Of a DNA stretch of 64,000 nt, positions 50,130-60,195 are shown in pieces. The position numbers and the translations under genes were made by a program. The notes under the pieces are model-generated. The model saw nothing but the letters and a program-made list of their open reading frames with translations, did no database searches and was not told the origin of the DNA. Position 1 is the first letter of the stretch; every line of letters begins with the position of its first letter. Source of the DNA: Margaritifera margaritifera (taxonomy: Eukaryota; Mollusca; Bivalvia; Unionida; Margaritiferidae); assembly GCA_029931535.1 (NCBI GenBank), contig JAQPZY010001501.1, positions 1,434,501 to 1,498,500 of the forward strand, read 5' to 3'.

Positions 50130-51390
50130 GATAATGTATAAACGATGGCAAAAAATTCAAAGATACAGCCGATCCCGCGTTCGACATTGACGCGCCTATG
50201 ATAGTAGATCGAAGCAAAAGAGATTTTCAGTATTATTCGTACCCAGTTAGGGACTTCAAGCCATTAAAATTGAATTCCAGGTGCACGACATGTCTAGATT
50301 TTTTCTTCCGTATGAGGCTTTCTTGGAAATTGTGGGAAAACTTGTACTCACCAACAACGGTAACGATCACGCCGTTTATACCAATATTAGATTTGTCAAC
50401 AACGGCATCATGGCGTTGTTCGACGGAAAGGAGATGGAAGCAATTCTCGACAACGTTGATATTGCCACGACGATTATCGGACTTGCCATATACAGCTAAG
50501 ATTATGCGAAATCCTCCGGCCCGTCTATGTTGTTTTACAAGGATTCATCCAATAATGCAGAGGATAATATGCATATGCATAGGCGACCTAAACTACACAG
50601 CAACACTGCTATTGATGCAGATGTGGAAACTGTACTCATTAATACCAACCAAACGTTTGAACTTGGATTTTACAGTGTCGACAACAACTTCATTTAGGTT
50701 TTCGTGAGCGATTCCTCTCAATCACATATTCGGGTTTTGCAGAAATGTTCGCAGGTTATTTTGGAGCCAAACGCACAGCCAAATTAACCGTAAGGGCACC
50801 GTCAAACGATGCAATTTGGCGTGCTGGTGGTGTTACTAATGGCAAAGTTGAGTTTGTTGTTGTATATGGGGCCTGGAGACACGTCAACGCTGTCATTTCT
50901 CGCGGTCAACACAGGCTCAACGACAATTTATGTAAATGGACAATTTACATGGCAAATAAGTACCCAATATGGTCTCAGCGCACCAAAATACGTGTTCGTG
51001 GCGTTTCAAAAATTAAATCGGGCTGACAGTCAAGAGCATAGTGCGATGATATTTGACCTGGTAGAAGTGTCTGAAGTTTCCCTGCGGTTAAACCGCCACC
51101 TGGAACCCTCTGAAGAAATTTTGCTTGACTTCACAAACAATCATGTTGAACGTCTGCAGATTTCCTAGCGAGACTTGACTTATTTGTACCCGATTTATTA
51201 CTTTTCATTGGAACACCTGGAGCTGTTTATACCGTCCGTGGTCGACATGTACTTTCATGCACGTGTTAATACGGCTGTTGAACACGGTGTCCCCCTTACA
51301 AATGCATTGCAGCGATCCTCTCCGACAAGACTGTTGTTGGAGAGCGCAGATGGCCGAATAAGGGTCATTGACGCGCCTGTGGAAAACTAA
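50130..51390 (+). pseudogene. Major capsid protein, double jelly-roll (hexon-like), broken
   Basis: Main shell protein of Polinton-type virions. N-terminal part: DPAFDIDAPMIVDRSKRDF and QYYSYPVRDF (50165-50260). The first jelly roll continues in the next frame: FFLPYEAFLEIVGKLVL, VNNGIMALFDGKEMEAILDN and DIATTIIGLAIYS, then SSGPSMLFYKDSSNN. This order, LP..xLEI.GKL, then NNGIM.LF, then ATT..GL, then LFYKD, is the family signature. The second jelly roll is represented by YVFVAFQKLNR, FDLVEVSEVSLRLN and, after a stop at 51166, LYPIYYF and DAPVEN to 51390. About 415 codons, near the expected size. Several stops and at least three frameshifts are present; 50500-50810 is the most damaged part. Confidence 0.8.
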
Positions 51391-51420
51391 TAAGTTTTTT
51401 AAAACAAGTAATTAAACCTG

Positions 51421-51890
51421 TTGCATTTTCAAAAAATAATATCATATCACGAAGTTAAAGTTGGCCTTAGCCCAAAGCAGCTTGCAAAAAAAAAAAAAGA
51501 ACCCAATGCGAATGATTGCGGGTTCACATTGAAACTTTCTCTGGAAAGGTTAACTGGAATTATCCCAGTGTGGCTAATGCAAACACAGCTTGATCAGCTT
51601 AATGCAGCCAAACAAAAGAACACCTCGGTGACATTAAATTTATCCAAGTCAGAGGTGACGCAATTGCAAAAAACGGTGGAATATTTCCATTTCTCGCGGC
51701 CATTCCAGCGTTGTTAGCGGATGCGGCTCCCGCGGTTGCAAAAGCGGCTGCGTTCGGGGCCATCTGAACTGCACCTGGACTGGCTTTGAAAAAGGCGGTT
51801 GGAGGCGGAGCCTCTTGCAGACGAATAAAAAAACGAAAAGGCCTTCGACTACACGGGACGACACGCAGAATACCCTCAGGCAAAGGTTAA
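51421..51890 (+). pseudogene. pX-like basic/hydrophobic minor capsid protein, one frameshift, one stop
   Basis: Begins (TTG at 51421, or a lost upstream ATG) with a Lys-rich segment VGLSPKQLAKKKKE. The middle LERLTGIIPVW, then MQTQLDQLNAAKQKN and LSKSEVTQLQK, shows the paired 'LTxxQ(L/I)xxLxxAxxxxxxVxLxLSKxxV' repeat seen in Polinton proteins of this class. After a frameshift at about 51672 comes a glycine- and alanine-rich hydrophobic run, FPFLAAIPALLADAAPAVAK, an in-frame TGA at about 51766, and a basic tail KKAVGGGASCRRIKKRKG ending at the TAA at 51888. This layout (basic N-terminus, membrane-active helix, basic tail) fits an adenovirus pX/pVI-like virion protein. Confidence 0.72.
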
Positions 51891-51892
51891 CC

Positions 51893-52275
51893 AATCTTGA
51901 CTTACTCGCGATGACAAAGTCAGTTAAGCATTTCGGACGTGTTTGTATGTGAAATGAATTTCGTCAATGATCCACCGCACGCGGAAAACCGGCATTGTTA
52001 ACCTGGATTTTAGAACAGGAGCTGGAACTCATTAGGTAGCATACGTGGTAACGCCTCAACATCTTTTGTGTTTTGACTCGTACGGCTTGCACCAAGTGTT
52101 GTTGTTGATTATTTAACCCGGGGCGCTAGCTCTCGATGACTACAGTTGTGTTTTTTCGACGCTGTCGTTGCAAACTCGCTTGGACTGCCCCATATGTGGA
52201 CATTTTGTTGTTAAAGTACTGCATGCACTCGAGCGTTCACCAACACCACAAGCGCTTGTTAATTTTACATTGTGA
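51893..52275 (+). pseudogene. Adenain-like cysteine protease (peptidase C5/Ulp1 fold), broken
   Basis: Processes capsid proteins during maturation. Visible landmarks: HFGRVCM near 51930; MNFVNDPPHAENRH in a second frame; then GIVNLDFRTGAGTH, which contains the catalytic His in the family's GTH context; FDSYGLHQVL with the catalytic Asp region (about 52072); and DCPICGHFVVKVLHALE with the nucleophilic Cys in CGHF (about 52195). His, Asp and Cys codons are all still present. Defects: two early frameshifts, a TAG directly after GTH where adenain-type enzymes have Trp, and a TAA at about 52112. Length of about 125 codons is short to normal for Polinton proteases. Confidence 0.85.
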
Positions 52276-52304
52276 CTTAGAAAGTACACTTAATAGTATA
52301 CGAA

Positions 52305-52689
52305 ATGTCTATTGACATTTATTGACGCGAATTCGTGGCAACTCGACGCGGCGCTAATGTGGATCTGAGCAGGTTTACCACCTAAGTGGATTTGATTGAG
52401 TTTACCAGCCGGGTTGTTGTTTACATCGACCCAGGCGAGCTTGTGATTTTCCAAGATCAAACCGGAAAACTTAAAACGTCTAACGTAGACATCAACGACG
52501 TTGTTTTGAACCGCGTGGCGCCGTAGAAAAAAAAACCTGGCTAAAATCAATGAAATCGGGGGAATAAGAGTCGCCGGCGTGTCGGTCGCCTTTACCAAAG
52601 ACTATATCGATACTGCTAATGCTAATATGAAACAATACGTGGATGTAAAGGTCGCAGAGGTGCCCTCACCACCACGCATAGTAACTTAA
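52305..52689 (+). pseudogene. Unassigned element protein following the protease
   Basis: ATG at 52305 (MSIDIY), an early TGA, then a long open stretch including NVDLSRFTT, VDLIEFTSRVVVYIDPGEL and DINDVVLNRVAP. After a shift at the poly-A run at about 52527 a second frame continues with LAKINEIGGIRVAG, FTKDYIDTANANMKQYVDV and a stop at 52687. About 128 codons. Alternating beta-type hydrophobic pattern, no Cys, no catalytic motif. I do not recognise the family; a virion or fibre protein is possible from its position in the virion block. Confidence 0.5.
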
Positions 52690-52756
52690 TGTAGCCAAAT
52701 TCAAGAAATATTAATCTGCGAAGTAAAGAAAGAAACTGATGTCCTAACCTTAGCAA

Positions 52757-53017
52757 ATGTCTGAAAATGGCTTTGACAGACCTAAACGTCACATTTTAAA
52801 GGTGCGTGAGTCCGTATCATACTTGTTTATCATAACCGGAACTAAAGGTGAGTGGGCTAAAATAGGAATGTTGATAAATGACCAGCAGCATCTTGGTTTT
52901 TTCCACTAATATCAAATAGCAACAAAGGGCACTGTTGTTTATGAATTTTTCACATATGCAGTATCAACATCAGAAGTCGTCAGAGATGAAAAAGTTCGAA
53001 GGACTCAACATCTGTAG
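52757..53017 (+). pseudogene. Unassigned element protein, one in-frame stop
   Basis: ATG at 52757, 86 codons with a single TAA at 52907-52909. The frame reads MSENGFDRPKRHILKVRES, then SYLFIITGTKGEWAKIGM, and after the stop YQIATKGTVVYEF, YAVSTSEVVRDEKVRR. The 'YLFII ... KIG' pattern is faintly like the start of GIY-YIG/T5orf172 domains, but the catalytic Arg and Glu cannot be placed, so I leave it unassigned. All three codon positions behave as in a decaying coding frame rather than random AT-rich sequence. Confidence 0.4.
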
Positions 53018-53076
53018 AGAAGAGTATTTAACCGTCCTTGGCGTTTGTGTTTAAGATTTATCATTACATATACGCG

Positions 53077-53749
53077 ATGGATTCTGAACGTTGTGACGAT
53101 GTTGCGGAATTTGCGGACGGGGTGTTGGATAAGCTAACAAGGGATGCTAACATCGATGTCGATTTTGTTCCACTTATCTGCTTCAGAGTTGTATTGCCAG
53201 GCCCTCGTATACGTTGAAATACAATCTAGGGCAAGATAGAAATTGACCGTTCTGACCACCCTAAGTGCTACTACCAACTAGAGGCCAGCTTCGGGTCATA
53301 GCATTAGCACGTGAAAAGGTCCGGCAAAAAAAAAGACGTTATCGTCAGGCGTGAAATCAACCAAGACTGTTTCTACGACGATGAAGTGAACTTCACAGCC
53401 GAATCCACCCGAATCCACCCCGGTTACATTCCTTATCCATTATGTTAAACCAACATTGATTTAACTAAGAAAAGAAAGATCTCGACTGTTATTCAACAAG
53501 GACGCACCTGTCCGAGTAACAGTTCTTGGACGAAAACGATCGTTAGAAGCACAAAACAGAGGCGTAATCGCCGTGTTTCTACATGAACGTAGTGCCAAAC
53601 CACAGGAACGCACAATCACCGGAGACTTAAATATTCCCCCGGAAGATATTTTCTATGATTGCATGCTTGGTTGGAAGTGCGTGCACGTGTTGCGGCTAAA
53701 CGAGGCCAGCCTGTTAAGCAATGATGACAATATTAAGAGAAGACTATGA
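53077..53749 (+). pseudogene. Unassigned element protein, several stops and one frameshift
   Basis: ATG at 53077: MDSERCDDVAEFADGVLD, then DFVPLICFRVVLPGPRIR. After stops it continues in frame with KIEIDRSDHPKCYYQLEASF, KDVIVRREINQDCFYDDEV and RIHPGYIPYP. A shift at about 53460 leads into a second frame open for 95 codons (53465-53749) with RVTVLGRKRSLEAQNRG, VIAVFLHERSAKPQER and NIPPEDIFYDCMLGW. A single protein of about 220 residues is the simplest reading. It is not recognised. Its TGA overlaps the ATG of the next gene (ATGA at 53746-53749). Confidence 0.45.
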
Positions 53750-54143
53750 TAAACACTCAAAACTACCAACGCGAGAAAATAATCGAAGCGGAACAACAGC
53801 TGCGAGATGAAATCACAAAAAAACTTTTTACTCATGAAATACAAACGCGTGAGTCTGGTTGTAGATGCTGTTTATGGACTCGCCACGGCAACAACTACTA
53901 GCCTTGGTGTTGCTGGAATTGTGACCACGGCAACCATCATAGGTACACCAAACGGAATTGTTGTCGGAGCTATATCAGTGGCAACCGGTGCCTCGGGTGG
54001 TGTTGGAAAAATAATTTCGATACGATTACATTCGCGAATAACTTGAAACGGAAAACCACCGACGTCTCCTAGCACAGATACGAAACCGGGGAGTTAGCGA
54101 CCCAAAACAGGCAGTGGATTTAGAGGCAGTGAAAATCGAGTAA
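53746..54143 (+). pseudogene. Hydrophobic membrane protein of Polinton type, frameshifted
   Basis: Starts at the ATG at 53746 with a charged helix, YQREKIIEAEQQLRDEIT. A frameshift at the A/T run at about 53822 leads to KYKRVSLVVDAVYGLATA, then SLGVAGIVTTATIIGT and VVGAISVATGASGGVGKIIS, one or two glycine-rich transmembrane segments. A second shift near 54040 gives a charged tail, RRLLAQIRNRGVSDPKQAV, ending at 54143. Small proteins of this layout (KYKR, Gly/Ser/Ala-rich membrane segments, charged tail) recur in Polinton-like elements. A fragment of the same type is present on the minus strand at 19.2-19.6 kb, also with an 'ASLGIAGI' core. Confidence 0.6.
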
Positions 54144-54177
54144 ATGTTTATTGTAGCAGTGTACAGAGGGACCTCGG

Positions 54178-54300
54178 CTCACCAAGGGCTGGCGCGTAAA
54201 AAAAATACAATCGCGTGTGATTCGAGGGTAAAGTCATGGGGTATTGAAGTCTTTGACCCAGATCAGTAAGCTCGGTCTAAAATCCCATAATGATACTACT
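54178..54300 (-). repeat. Right terminal inverted repeat
   Basis: Reverse complement matches 41581-41700 with scattered substitutions and small indels. The outer 16 bases are identical. The inner edge, CTCACCAAGGG, is the mirror of CCCTTGGTGAG in the left repeat. Confidence 0.92.
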
Positions 54301-54305
54301 CACGG
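54301..54305. repeat. Right target-site duplication (CACGG)
   Basis: Identical to the five bases before the left end of the element. The match sits exactly at the outer edge of both inverted repeats, which supports a genuine integration event rather than a chance boundary. Confidence 0.82.
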
Positions 54306-55139
54306 TACAAGTTGTCTGCTTAATTTGAACTTGAAGACTTGGCTGGTGTATAAAACGGAACAAATTACTGTACTTAGATATCCGCGATGGCTTCTGAGTT
54401 AGCGCGTCGATGTTTGCTGAACTTTTGTCCTTCGATTGTAAGACGAATTTGTTTTCCTAAATTATTCTATACCTAAAAGAGATAATTGAACCAACAGCTA
54501 TGAATATTAAAAACCACGCCCACTACACACCATGCTTGTACATTCGATATGATGTACATTAAACGAAGCAACCATTGTGTACTTCGATATGATGTACATT
54601 AATCAAAGCAACAATTGTTTTGAAAGAAAAAAAAAATAGGACGTCTATGTAATAACGCTGATACCAGGAGGAAAAGATGGGATAAAATAACCAGAAATTT
54701 CCGTTGGAAAGGCCTTTTTTCATTGCCTTGTCGGGAATTTGCAGATAGAATGTAATTGCTGGTAAAATGTATGGTCAATAACAATGCGGATTTTACCCCC
54801 AAAAAATCATTTCTATGTGCCTGCCCATGGCTTTAAGTGTTTAAATAGCAAACAAAAATCAGACCGTTTACTTTCTGTATTGTATTTATTCATTCCCAAA
54901 AAACTTTAGAATAAATGTTAGCAGTGTTCCGCATCTTTTAGTAGGGCTTTTTAGTTCAATAAAAATGAAGTGATCTTCATTGTTAAGTACCTTGAACTTA
55001 AATTATTTTCCTAATTCCAAGTTTATGATACCGTCGTCAAGCGTATGATTTTAAATCTCTTGCAATAAGGCCAAGGAATGATTTCGTTGTAACAGAACAA
55101 AAGCTGAAAGATTCATAAGACTTAGCTATCAAAACCTGT
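54306..55139. other. Right flank of the Polinton element
   Basis: Host DNA resumes directly after the duplication. A tandem pair of 44 bp (TTCGATATGATGTACATTAA) lies at 54540-54605. Confidence 0.5.
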
Positions 55140-55359
55140 TACCGTATGTGCTCGCGTATAAACTTAATCCAAATGCAAACAGCATAGACCCTGATCTGCC
55201 GTCGCATAATGCGCCGGCAGATCAGGGTCGATGTTGTTTTTTCTACTGATTAGTCCTTACAAACTGCATAGACCCAGATCTGCTGGAGTAGTATGCGCCA
55301 TCAGATCTGGGTCTATGCAGTTTGCAGTTGGTATCGAGTTATACGCGAGTATAACGGTA
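55140..55359. mobile_element. Twin-hairpin MITE, copy 2
   Basis: 220 bp beginning TACCGTATGTGCTCGCGTAT and ending ATACGCGAGTATAACGGTA. Internal stem-loop 1: GACCCTGATCTGCCG / CGGCAGATCAGGGTC; stem-loop 2: CATAGACCCAGATCTG / CAGATCTGGGTCTATG. Collinear with copy 1 over its length. It lies 0.8 kb beyond the right end of the Polinton element. Confidence 0.75.
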
Positions 55360-55676
55360 GGTCCAACGACGAGGCAAAGTATCATTCAATATGAGCCAGC
55401 CGGAGTAAACCTATCTTCGTTTGTAACACAGCTGGTTGGGTTCCTTGTTATCCTTGTTGTGAATCTCGTTATTAATATGTTTTACGAGCCGGGTTCTCAT
55501 ATCACCAAGATTTTGACGGGTTTATGGCTGTATAGTTCTTCGAAAATCAAAATACCTATGCGATGTTATTATTTTTGTGTGCCATAACAGCATTTAATGT
55601 CAATCCGATGCTCGAGGTAACACCATTAAACACGCACAAGTAATCTTTATTTAATATATATTTTATGATGCTGTTG

Positions 55677-55680
<4 letters not shown>

Positions 55681-55738
<58 letters not shown>
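55681..55738. repeat. (AT)n microsatellite
   Basis: AT dinucleotide flanked by GTTCAT/ATGAAC, which form a short inverted repeat. Confidence 0.97.
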
Positions 55739-55740
<2 letters not shown>

Positions 55741-56657
55741 CATCTTAGTAAAAGGGTATATCTACATACATACATGGCTGAGTACGGCCCATAAACAAGA
55801 TAAAAAAGAACAACAAAGTAACAGAAACAAAAAATGATTCGCTTTGTGTAAAAATCAGGTTTCTAAAAGTTGTAGCTTCGTGTTATAAAAAATATATTTC
55901 TAAGCACGGACTTTTTACTTTATAAAAATTGTAAAACAATCTTCCATTTTTATATACAATGAGGTGACAATCATTTCAAAATATTAAAATGTAACATTAG
56001 CGAATTAAAAGTACTATCATTAATGGTACATAAAGAAATACAAATTTAAAAACAATTGCAGCATTGAGATTTGTTTCTAAGAAAAGTAGAATCCTATTAA
56101 ATCTTTTGTAGCCTAGTCTATTTCTACATATGGTATACTAGTTTATGACCTTTTAATGTATCATGGAAAAAAATCAAGTATACCATCCCAGTCTTGTTTA
56201 CAATATTGGATATATTTCCTTCAGATTATTTTTAGACCAAATACTGGGATTTAGGTGACCAGAAATACACACAAACAAGAAGCTTGTATTCACTTTTAAA
56301 AAATGAAACTCGTTCAATAAGATAGATTAAAGATAAAGAAACGGGAACTATCGAGCAACGTACATACAATTCGGAGATTATCGAAAATATCCTAAACGGA
56401 GGTTCGTTTTCGATATACATTTAAAGTTATGCAAATCTGTTTGATATTTATAATTTAACATTTAGGACATTTAGAAACAATTGATATCTTCTGCGATATC
56501 TCACATAGCACGACTTTAAACTAGTAAAGCTTAATCCGATCCACTGTCTGCACTAATCTCGTTACAGAAAATTACTGATTTTTTGGGTACAAGTTAACAT
56601 TATAATTATCATTAAACTAAAACTAAATACTATGACGACGATGAAAGCGACGACAAC

Positions 56658-56658
56658 G

Positions 56659-56745
<87 letters not shown>

Positions 56746-56792
56746 TTGTTGTTGTTAATTTGTTTATATTATTATTATTGTTGTTGTTGTTG

Positions 56793-56868
<76 letters not shown>

Positions 56869-56884
56869 TTCATTCATTCATTCA
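56658..56884. repeat. (ATT)n compound microsatellite with GTT and ATTC
   Basis: Two ATT blocks separated by GTT repeats, ending in ATTC tetranucleotides. Confidence 0.95.
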
Positions 56885-57149
56885 AAATGCTCCGCTGAGA
56901 GAGAGGAGAATTGATCATATACAGTGTCCTTTAGGACGAGAGATTCATTGTTACAGAAACTCAGCAATTCACAACAATGCTAACATGTTCGCCCATATCC
57001 TTTTTAAAAATAGTTTCTTCACCTACATCGAATTGTCAACCAAAATAAAAGTATCCCACAACTATGATTTATCATTTCTGACGTTTATGCCGTGCTGTTC
57101 AGGTATGACGTCACCAACTCATGAACCAATTAGTCGAAGGTTAGCATAA

Positions 57150-58030
57150 GCTGTTTTATTCTTCAGAGAGACAGTACTAAATCATCGCGCAAGGTCGTGC
57201 ACATGACTCTGAACGAAGCGGGTGTTTTTATCCACAACAAAAGTACATAAAGAGTTGTGACTGAGGTTCAGAATCTACAAGAAATACCAGAGGTTTGGGC
57301 GAAATTGAGAGAAGCCGAATTAATTTAGGATGGTGCGAAACGTTCACTGTATAAATTTCGGCTCACTTTTGGACAGGAACAAGTGCATTATAATGTTTTA
57401 TTCATCTGTCAAAATAAACATTTGTAAAGGGAAAAATAATTGAATATCGAATATGGGAAATAGACGACTAGCATTAATTATGTTTCAAACTAATTTATGG
57501 TGATAAACTAAGGAGTTCAGATTGCCTTGTACATATTAATAAAGGAGAATTCGGAAAAAAATGGGTTCATGACCCATACGCAATCCAAAGGAAGATAAAT
57601 TATACTTTTCACCTCAAATGTTATCAACTCTAATACAATAAAAAGCTTTATGCAAGTTAGCTGAAATGACACCGTTTCGTTGAGTTGTCGGATTCTTCTC
57701 TATGTCACACAAAATGATGGTTGATGTGAGAACATGCTCAACTTAAACAAAACATTATATCATTTTCTTCTTCTAATGTTACTATAAGCTGAGAAGTTAT
57801 GTCAAATCAATTATTTATTGTTAATTACAAGAATAATGATATTGTATTTTTACTCCTAGATAGGAAACGCCCAATAACATTCGGATCAAATGTCTACTTT
57901 TGTTGGGATGAAAATGATCTGGATGGTTCATGTTTGTCGTTACTGTTTTCTTGTATTACACCAGAATCCATATTTTGGCAATGGAAATCTGAAAAATAGC
58001 TTCAATAAATTGAGACATTCTTCGTGTCTA
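57150..58030. other. Intergenic DNA
   Basis: The 66-codon frame at 57799-57999 (MSNQLFIVNYKNND) lacks support. Nothing else seen. Confidence 0.4.
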
Positions 58031-58080
58031 CCTGTGCGTGTATACATACCTGCAATTGTATGTAAGTATTTATATAAGTA

Positions 58081-58218
58081 TGCATGCATGTATGCATGCA
58101 TGTATGTATGTATGTATGTATGTATGTATGTATGTATGTATGTATGTATGTATGTATGTATCTATGTATGTATGTATGTATGTATGTATGTATGTATGTA
58201 TGTATGTATGTATGTATG

Positions 58219-58249
<31 letters not shown>

Positions 58250-58280
58250 GTAAGTAAGTATTTATGTAAGTATGTATGCA

Positions 58281-58316
<36 letters not shown>

Positions 58317-58406
58317 TGTATGTATGTATGTATGTATGTATGTATGTATGTATCTATGTATGTATGTATGTATGTATGTATGTATGTATGTATGTATGTA
58401 TGTATG

Positions 58407-58437
<31 letters not shown>

Positions 58438-58482
58438 GTAAGTAAGTATTTATGTAAGTATGTATGCATATATATATGTATG

Positions 58483-58514
<32 letters not shown>

Positions 58515-58605
58515 TGTATGTATGTATGTATGTATGTATGTATGTATGTATGTATGTATGTATGTATGTATGTATGTATGTATGTATGTATGTATGTATG
58601 TATGT
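58081..58605. repeat. TATG tetranucleotide array with higher-order units
   Basis: About 520 bp of TATG. The interruption TAAGTAAGTAAGTATTTATG, followed by GCATATATATATG, occurs twice about 188 bp apart (58247 and 58435), and a TCTATG interruption occurs about 192 bp apart (58161 and 58353), so a unit of about 190 bp was duplicated. Confidence 0.9.
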
Positions 58606-59501
58606 ACATGAGAAAAGAGACAATATGTGGCAAAGAATAACGTATGAACGAAAACTTGTAGATGTTTAGCTAATATGAATGAGAGGTCAGACCGCATACA
58701 TCAAAAAGAAAACACACATCATTACCATTTTCCAAAATTATCAGTACAATCAATTGGTGTATTAGAGCACTTTTGATTTTATATCATAGTGTACCTTAGT
58801 TTCAAATTCGAATTGTTTTCAACCAAACCATAACACGTACGATATATAAACTATTATTAATTGATTCCAGGGAGAGATGATCTTTCATTGGATGGTACAA
58901 CGTAACGTGATATGCGATATTACATGACGTCATTGACTTTTATGTGATGCCATAACGTTAAGTCATAGAGTTTTGCAGTTGAAATGGCATTTGTACAATT
59001 CTAAAACAAATTAAATTGCAAGTTTATCTCTGAATCATATAATAAACAATAATAAGCTTTTGTTCATGAATATGAAGTTTCATGAACCAGAAAAATATTG
59101 TATACTTTATAAACAATCCCATTCGTTTAACGTTGTTACTACTCGTCAATATCCAGTGCTATTGACCAGAATTAAGTAAAAATGCTCACCGCTTCCTTAT
59201 ATGGTAAACACGTGCCCACATTCGATGAAACTTCTGGCTAGGGCTAAATAATAATGGTGACAGAAACGTGGAACGTTGACCACGTCATAAATCTGATGGC
59301 CAATGGAGACAATGAAGGTAACCTTTTCTGCCTGACACCAGTGCTGGAGATTCCGTTGATCTAGCTCTCATCCAAATAAATATATCTATCATCCAAATTA
59401 AATAAAGAAAATCTGAACACATCCAAAGACTTAAATTGCAAGGCGAAAAATAAATAAATAAATAAATTTGATGTATAAAAATATTGAAAATAGACGGTTA
59501 A

Positions 59502-59528
59502 TGATCGCTAGTTGCTGCTGTTGGTACA

Positions 59529-59565
<37 letters not shown>

Positions 59566-59796
59566 GAGAGTCAAACTGACCTTTGATACAATGTAGCAGT
59601 CAACAGCTTGTCTTTCACGTAAACAGTACACTTTTATCCACTCTCAATATCATTGTTTTGTCCTGTTCAAGGAATTTAATGAAACACAAGCGACTCCGAA
59701 ATGAATATATATTCTTTTTGAGGTATTATCCAAGACTGATTTACCACAATACCCTGGCAACAATCATGACGCACACTGCACTTTCAAATTTACCCG
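59502..59796 (-). repeat. Dispersed repeat, copy B (inverted)
   Basis: Inverted partner of 36373-36668. Both copies preserve a readable peptide with the core RYYPR..HNTLA, which may hint at a coding origin or may only reflect DNA similarity. Confidence 0.7.
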
Positions 59797-60195
59797 CCAC
59801 CATGACAGCAGCATTGAAACAATCACAACGATAACCTTAGACGGTATTTTCTGGCTCATCTTTTCTATAACGTATCTTCAATTTTCATTGATGTATTCCG
59901 TAATTTTTTCCTAATATCAATATTTCGTTGTGTTTCTTTGACTACATGACATTCCATTATTTTCAACAAACTTCGTTTCGTTCACTGCTGAATGAGAATC
60001 ACCCATGTACGTACTCGCATCCATAGCAGTAAAGTAGCGTGTATTACTGTGCTGTGCTCAGGTTTCATTCATTAAATGAACGACATATAAAATGTTTAAT
60101 AAAACGTTGAAATAATTTTTTTGTTTCAATTGTGCTCTTCTTATAACATAACAGAATGATTAATATGCTTGTTTTTAAGCAGATAATTAAAAAAA

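Larger units (their letters stand above)
41581..54300 (+). mobile_element. Polinton/adintovirus-like integrated element, full length with TIRs and TSD
   Basis: A 12,720-bp insertion bounded by inverted repeats of about 120 bp and flanked by CACGG on each side. Between the ends are the diagnostic Polinton/Maverick and adintovirus genes, all on the + strand: protein-primed PolB, FtsK/HerA-type ATPase, penton-like protein, double-jelly-roll capsid protein, pX-like protein and adenain-like protease, plus several unassigned frames. Genes are tightly packed and two pairs overlap (48924/48937 and 53746/53749). The coding part is clearly more GC-rich than the flanking DNA. Nearly every gene has frameshifts or stop codons, so the copy is defective, yet its ends and order are intact, suggesting fairly recent insertion followed by point decay. 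No integrase was recognised. The gene families are established knowledge; the assignment of the whole as one element is a direct reading of ends plus content. Confidence 0.93.

Noticed and set aside
51599..51894. Two overlapping minus-strand frames (81 and 94 codons)
   Set aside because: Shadows of the alanine-rich + strand pX-like gene.
43060..54150. Bacterial or phage contamination
   Set aside because: The segment is bounded by TIRs and a host target-site duplication and carries animal Polinton-type genes, so it is integrated in the host sequence.
55231..55587. 118-codon frame beyond the right flank
   Set aside because: Its first third is the MITE; the remainder (a hydrophobic VGFLVILVVNLVIN stretch) has no splice signals or family support.
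58002..58697. Long open frame of repeated HTYI/VCMY residues (231 codons)
   Set aside because: Pure product of the TATG tetranucleotide array; all frames of such an array stay open.
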